The position numbers were made by a program, and so were the translations under genes. DNA of 64,000 nt from Ciona intestinalis. Lineage: Eukaryota; Chordata; Ascidiacea; Phlebobranchia; Cionidae. Positions 58,160 to 64,000 of this stretch are shown in pieces. Within the stretch, counting starts at the first letter, position 1; the number at the start of each line of letters is the position of its first letter. The stretch covers positions 5,105,375 through 5,169,374 of the forward strand of contig NC_020177.2 in assembly GCF_000224145.3 (NCBI RefSeq), written 5' to 3'. The notes under the pieces are model-generated. The model had not been told where the DNA came from. It worked only from the letters and a program-made list of their open reading frames with translations, and searched no databases.

Positions 58160-61090
58160 TGTGACGTAACAAGTAGGATTATGACCGGATAACTTGAGGC
58201 AGAAAGTAATCCCTGCAGCGCGGCGTGCGCGAAATGTAACAGAATCAACAAAACCTAAACTTCCTGCAATTTAAAAAAAAATTATTTTAAAATATTTACC
58301 ATGACGTCACAATAAGGTTTCTTATATTTTCTAGAATCCCTTTTTGCGGCAGACATACGTCATAATAGGGAAGCGCATACAATGTAAACATATGATTGTT
58401 ATCCATCGAGAATACTTGGATAAGATCTCTGGCTGGAATCGAAGTTCTAATGTTTATTTCGACCGAGAAAATCGGATTTACCTCTTACATACACCTGGCT
58501 TGCTTGATGCGGCTTCATTAATCACTTGCTCTCTTGTTTTAGACCGCCCGTTAAGCGACAACAAACAAGAAATTCATTTAAAATTGCTCATATATTTGTA
58601 ATGTTGAAATAACGCTTGAAACATTGGACGAACAGTCTCTCCATATGTCAGACCAAACTTTGGTACAAAAACTAACTTTTTTTAAGAAAAGCATTTTTAC
58701 GTGTTGAGTTATAGTAGCAACAGCAGTAAAACAATCACTAATTACTTGGAAAGTTGCAACTAACGGTAAATACGAGCACTTTATGCTACGCTGTATACGG
58801 TTATGTTATTTGTGTTGAAACCGAAAGGTTTAATACACGGGTGTTGCACACCATACGTGGTGGCTATTACACCTTATGCTCACTGTCGAGTTTTATAAAA
58901 ATCTAATCATTTTGCGCCAAAAACTACCAACATTGTACTATTGCATTAACTGAACTTTCACATTAAACGTATATTTGTTGTAAATATTGAAAATTTACAT
59001 GGCGGCTCTAAACTACGGTACCTCCCCATAACATCATAATGAAATATTTTTTTTAAAATTCTTCGCTGCATAAAATAAAAGTTGTTTCGATGTTAAAGCG
59101 ACATTCGCGGCGCATCGCTGTTGTACAACCACCTGACAATCCTTTAATTCTCGATGTCTGACTCGAATGTTTCGCCGCGATAGCTGGTTTCAGCATAAGA
59201 AGTGAGATCGCCTTTTTCGCTTTTTTCGCGGCGTACGCGACTACGCGATCCTGACAAACAAAAGTGTCCGCCGAGATTTTGCATCGAAGTGAAAAGAGGC
59301 CTCGGACAATGGATGCCTGATGACGTAACAATGAACGATTTATTGACGAATTAGCGACGTCACACAAGCGTCCGCGATATTCTACTGTGACGTCATAAGC
59401 AATGCTACCAACATCGCTGCTAAGCGGTGGAAGCTATTTCTTTATGACGTGTCGCTCCAACCGCGTCGGCGTCGTTTTATCTCACCACAACCGCGATTAA
59501 TCGATTCAACAATCGAGTTTTTATTGTTCGCCATTGTGACGACAAGACATGTGATCGAGAACCGCGATGCACCAGCGACGTTTCCGAATTCTAGAACTAA
59601 ATCAGGAAATAACAAAAAAGAATTCTAGAATTCTTGATCTGTAAAACAATAAATTGGGAAAACCCCGGATTCGAGAAAGACGGACGATCTATTTTGTGAA
59701 AAGATAAAAAACTCAAATCGTCGATATCGCGTATGGTCGATGCGTGACACTTGTATCTGTGATGTCACAATCGTTTCGCGATATATCGCTAATTAGGTCG
59801 CAAACAATGGACTGTAGTATGACGTAACAACACATGACATCGAGAACCAGATCAACATATGCTACCATGACGTCATAGTGGTGTTTATTTGTAATAATTC
59901 CATCCATATGTTACGTCATAATGATGATTATGACGTTATATTGCGTGACAATGCTGGGTGACCCGGATCCCGCGATCGAATCGTTACATCCGGAACTCTT
60001 AAGCTGCCGGGTTCGAATCCCGTTGGGTGTAGTTAACCGTGACCGGATTATAAATCCTCTGTTCTACAACAAACGATATCCGGTCGAATAATCGAAGATT
60101 CGAGAACTTCATTCGCGATCGGCGTGCGCGAATTCGTGACGATATTTTTATTGTGACGTTATAATAATTATTAACGTAGAGACATGTAGTCTGTGATGTA
60201 ACAATCAAGTTTATTTCATAACAATCGACCACATTACGTGACCTGTACGTAACAATGGCTATTCTTGAACTTCTTATTTTAGCGAAGACGCTCAAAAAGC
60301 GTTTGAACGACAAAGTCGCGTTTTATTATGACGTAACAGACGATGATTGATTTAAGCATTGTTAAAGATTTTTAAACAATCAAGATGTTTCAGAATATGT
60401 GTGGTCCGTATTATGACGTCATAAACGTATATTCAATGCATCGACGCGTGCCATTGTTAAATATATTTATCACAATCATTATTGTCTGTCATTATTACGT
60501 CACAACAAGTAGAAGTTTGAACCGAGACGTCACGCTTCAATGACTATGTATGTAAAACTGTGACGTAACAATTGTAATTTATTTGAGAAATTTTCAAACA
60601 ATAAAAATGCAAAAGTTCAAATTGAATTCTAAAATATTTAACTTTGACTGTGACGTAAAAATAGATCATTGTTTAACTACGTCACCAAGGTAACGCTCAA
60701 AACGGAAGTACGACGCGAATGTCAATTTATTCTTGAAAAGTTAATTGTTTCGTCATTTAGCTTGGCTATTTAAACGCGCTTGTTACGTCATAAGTCTTTG
60801 TTTGAACACCTGTAGTTGTAGAATGTCGCTTATTGTTCAAAATAATGATGTTTATTCGAGATATTATATAGTTCGACAATTGCCTCAAATTCGAACTTGT
60901 GTCGTTTTCCCACGGCCTCGAGTTCGCATCGTAAAAGGTTTGCAAATCTAGATCTATCAGCTGGTGTGACGTCACATAACGTAGCTGTCAATCACGTGGG
61001 TGGGCCAGCTAGGTCACGTGCCACAGGTGTAGTTTACTGTCACGTAACAATTGCCATAGTTCGTTAAAACGGATCTCGTATGACGTGTGG
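58160..61090. promoter_or_regulatory. Dense array of TGACGTMA palindromic motifs upstream of netrin
   Basis: Read by eye, more than 20 TGACGT(C/A)A-like sites occur in about 3 kb, for example near 58161, 58303, 59322, 59389, 59868, 60328, 60412, 60492, 60557, 60648 and 60964. Many extend to the longer palindrome ATTRTGACGTMAYAAT. They could be CREB/ATF-type sites, but they are spaced irregularly and occur across the flank. Confidence 0.4.
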
Positions 61091-61104
61091 TAGTTGGGCA
61101 CGCA

Positions 61105-61270
61105 TTTATATTCTACTTAAATGGGTGAGGTCTTTGTTAAAGTGATGTGGGTTCAAGCCAGAGTTGGCCAGAAACCTAACATTCTATACTCACATTCTAT
61201 TATATATGGGTGAGGTCGTACAGTGAGGCACAATTTAGGTCAGAGTTGGTCATAACACTAACACCCAGAC
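61105..61270 (+). repeat. GGTGAGGTCC dispersed repeat, two copies
   Basis: Two successive copies, AAATGGGTGAGGTCTTTG and TATATGGGTGAGGTCGTACA. Confidence 0.65.
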
Positions 61271-61712
61271 TACTTATGTATATGTATATGCATAAATGTG
61301 AAGTCACCTATTTATCCTCGCGTGGCAGGACAATGACAGTGTCCCATTACGTGTCAATAAGACACCTGTCTTTTGCAAAGGTTAACTATGCAATGACACG
61401 AGTGTCCCATTCTCTTATACGTGCCCATATATTAAAGCTGTGCTCTCTTGTTTGGGAATTGTTGGTTAGCGAAATCCAACCCCTCATTAAACCCAGGTGT
61501 CATCTATTCTCACACAACAGAAACATGCGGCTACCGTTTCCCCAATAACATCAAATTACGTCACAACCTGACCTCAATTTGAACTTCGCAACATTTGGGT
61601 AACTTGTGTAAATTCGGATGTATCGGTTTCAGGGGTAATGGGTTCGATTCCGACCCACGGAATGTAATTCATGTCAGTAGAATAGAGTGTTTAACGACTG
61701 TTGTCACAAAGA

Positions 61713-61912
61713 TATAGTAGTTTAGGGTAAGATGGTCTAAAACTTTATTCTTTTTTTATGGTCTCTTTTGATAGTGGACAAAGAATTTTACGGAGCTATG
61801 TAACCGCAGCCCGCGATTCAAAAAGAGCCTTGTTAAATGTTAAAAACACGATTAGGAAATACGGAATGATATGTGCTAACGTTATCCATCTTATACCCCG
61901 CTGTATACTATA
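61713..61912 (-). mobile_element. MITE copy 18 (diverged)
   Basis: Both ends and the AAACACGATTAGGA core are recognisable. Confidence 0.65.
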
Positions 61913-62499
61913 CATTGCATTTATAGCCACCCACTGTCACATTCCCGTTTTTTAGTTGTGTTTTATACGTTGGTAGTTATCGTATTCAAAACAACATATA
62001 TGATATAGGCTTATAATGTTTTTGCCTATTTATCCATAGCGTGTCATCACAACTATAATTGTCGGTATGTTTATGCTCAACATATATTGCAAAGCATAAC
62101 ATGTTGCATATATGCTGGTGTAGAGTCATCTGACATTAAAATCATATTAATCCTACATCATGTATATTGCGCCCCAGAGAAACACTAAATCCAATTATAA
62201 CATTTTTATCCCGACACACACAATGCGAGACTCATTTTTCTCACAAGTAACGGTTCCGGTGTCTCCCCCATAAAACGATCAAGTCATCCCCTGTAGCTTA
62301 ATCCCGAACCCCTCAAACCTCTGGCTTCCATTATACACATATTTGTCTGGATTCCTAATTGGATTTCGAAACTCCATTCATTTGAAGGGAATTCAAAAAC
62401 GCTTTGATCATTTTGCTGGAGCTTTTTTTGTGACGGAAAATGTGACGACGAGCTATAGTATTGTGCATTTTGTTAGGGAAAACGAGCGTATCAATGTAA

Positions 62500-62630
62500 T
62501 TAATTTATCCTCGCATGGCGGGGCAGTAATATGAGTTATAATACGGGTGTATACTTCAAATTGGTCAGGTCGAAATTTGGCAACATGACAGCGAGCATGA
62601 GGTGTATGAAGCCACCATGCTAGTCTGGAA
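62500..62630 (-). mobile_element. SINE tail end joined to minisatellite-like sequence
   Basis: ATCCTCGCATGGCGGGGCAG is followed by GCGAGCATGAGGTGTATGAA. The latter matches the 71-bp repeat unit at 21.7 kb. Confidence 0.5.
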
Positions 62631-62647
62631 CACCCGTTTAAGCCTTT

Positions 62648-62722
62648 TAGTTTCCCAACAAATTACTTCTAGTTTTCCCAACAAATTACTTTAGTTTCCC
62701 AACAAATTACTACTAACAAAAA
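62648..62722. repeat. Three tandem copies of a 24-26 bp unit
   Basis: TAGTTTCCCAACAAATTACT recurs three times with small length changes. Confidence 0.85.
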
Positions 62723-62769
62723 AAACAACGCAAATATCATACCAATATAAGCCAAATTAACAAGTGCTA

Positions 62770-62836
62770 TTATAGCGCAATGTGGTAATATTAACCTTCA
62801 CTAATAGCTAAGTGGGTTCGAATCCCGCCTCAGTGA
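62770..62836 (+). pseudogene. tRNA-like pseudogene or SINE head
   Basis: A degenerate A-box (TATAGCGCAATGTGG) and a perfect B-box (GGTTCGAATCC at 62815-62825) lie at tRNA spacing. The acceptor and anticodon stems do not pair, so this is not a functional tRNA. Confidence 0.45.
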
Positions 62837-63209
62837 GTTACTTCACGCCGCTGTGACTTTGTAAGGCGTGAAAATATCATTAGTTACCGCCAACATTGCC
62901 CTCATCCGTTTACACGCATAGCAGGGAACATTTTAATGACGTTTTAAACCAGAACTGAAAGCCGTCTTATAAGCAATGAGTTTGATTGAAGTAAGGGAAA
63001 TCCACGGGCGGTAAAATGGCGAGAACTTTTCAAAAATGGTCGAAATTTCAACATAAGCGCTTGTAACTGAACTGAAGTTGTTTTTCGCTTTTCCCCAAAT
63101 TTCTTCCTAACTTTCTTTTCTTTATTCCTAAACGCAAGTCTGGAATCGGTTAGGTACTGGTATTTAGTTTTGCCCATATTACTATTTTTACACTAAGTAG
63201 TTCCGTACT

Positions 63210-63290
63210 CTCTTCTATATATGGGTGAGGTCCTATACAACAGAGCACGCTATGGGACTTAGGCCAGAGTTGCCCGATTACCAACAAAGA
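63210..63290 (+). repeat. GGTGAGGTCC dispersed repeat
   Basis: TATATGGGTGAGGTCCTATA with GGCCAGAGTTGCCC. Confidence 0.65.
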
Positions 63291-64000
63291 AAATTACGAA
63301 GCCATACATATCTATTTACCTGGCTTAATATTAAAACACGCAACAAAATAATTTATTCCATTCAAAAAATCTAAACTGACATGTTCCCCTGATTGGATAA
63401 ACACCTGAGAAAAACTTTCCCGATAATTGTAACCTTGGTGTTCTTAGCTATATATACCCACGTTTGTAAATAAAAACCTAGCACTTTAGATGCCACACAG
63501 ACAAACACAATAGTGTCAAATTCATTAAATTAAAATATCAGATAAAAATTTCCAAAACCGAAACACTTTCTCTTACCTTGCGAAAACTTTATAATTTCGA
63601 TTAAAAAAGCCTCAGAGGTTTCTTCTAGAACTCAATTTACGGGACGGCAACTAAATATTTTAGGTTAAGCCTTTCGGAAAGTCGTTGGTGCTGCAGACAA
63701 TATATTGAATGTCATAAAGTTCGATCTTATCTCACTTTGCACCTGGGACGCTTATAACCTTCGGATGTTTTGATAGCTTAACTTTCGCTCGCCAACTTTT
63801 ATCGCGTTTTAGATCTAAACGCGACGCAGACGACGATACTTACTTCAATACGATGCGCCATCGAAATAGAAATTTCCGAATTCGCGACCTTTTAATACAT
63901 TTTCGCTCTATGCGAAATTATATTAGCCTTAAATCCGTAAAGCCCTGAAATTGCTACGTGTTCCCAAATTACCGGTAGCTGGGACCACCCTGTGTGATTC

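Larger units (their letters stand above)
52375..64000. other. Netrin upstream flank without a recognised gene
   Basis: No open frame here has recognisable protein motifs or a coherent exon chain. The region carries MITEs, SINE fragments, dense TGACGTCA-like palindromes and three perfect pol III B-box matches. It is a likely cis-regulatory territory for netrin, by position only. Confidence 0.5.

Noticed and set aside
59053..59367. Minus-strand open frame of 104 aa upstream of netrin
   Set aside because: No domain or motif, low-quality composition, no exon chain.
59950..60030. tRNA gene around the B-box at 60010
   Set aside because: The T-stem forms partly, but no A-box, D-arm or anticodon stem could be drawn.
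1..64000. CRISPR arrays, bacterial operons, viral genes
   Set aside because: None seen; all gene models are spliced or intronless animal genes.

Overview
The window is animal nuclear DNA, almost certainly from an ascidian tunicate of the genus Ciona. It is AT-rich, with many short GT-AG introns and compact chordate gene families. It also carries many copies of a roughly 200-bp MITE and a tRNA-headed SINE that look like families I recall from Ciona; the family names were not verified. The species (C. intestinalis/robusta versus another) cannot be fixed by eye. All gene calls come from splicing exons by eye (acceptor AG, donor GT, phase continuity) and recognising conserved protein motifs; no database search was run.

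Layout. (1) 1-10.7 kb, + strand: a chloride intracellular channel (CLIC) gene. At least three alternative 5' coding exons (2133-2363, 3323-3502, 5004-5099) can join four shared exons (8943-10679). One alternative exon encodes a hydrophobic N-terminal segment. (2) 14.62-34.39 kb, + strand: an ARID1/BAF250 SWI/SNF subunit gene with 25 recognised coding exons. The N-terminal part is Pro/Gln/Tyr-rich, followed by the ARID domain and the BAF250 C-terminal domain. A 500-N assembly gap lies at 27233-27732. (3) 35.78-37.25 kb, + strand: an intronless PYROXD1-type flavin oxidoreductase. (4) 37.6-41.0 kb, + strand: syntaxin-8, a tail-anchored SNARE, with one exon that appears to lack one base. (5) 44.08-52.36 kb, - strand: a complete seven-exon netrin (signal peptide, laminin N-terminal domain, three laminin-type EGF repeats, NTR/C345C domain). 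It is tail-to-tail with syntaxin-8. (6) 52.4-64 kb: no convincing gene. This is the upstream flank of netrin, dense in TGACGTCA-like palindromes, with repeat fragments and three perfect pol III B-box matches.

The genes are ordinary single-copy eukaryotic loci and do not form an operon or pathway. They serve membrane/redox signalling (CLIC), chromatin remodelling (ARID1), redox repair (PYROXD1), endosomal fusion (syntaxin-8) and axon guidance (netrin). The notable signals are: repeated TGACGTCA-type palindromes concentrated around netrin, with a related TGATGTCA/TGACATCA form inside an ARID1 exon; a CLIC isoform with an apparent membrane anchor; a 5-nt coding first exon proposed for syntaxin-8; two apparent one-base deletions; a basic insertion in netrin; and SINE tails amplified in tandem. 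No prokaryotic, viral, CRISPR or toxin system was seen.
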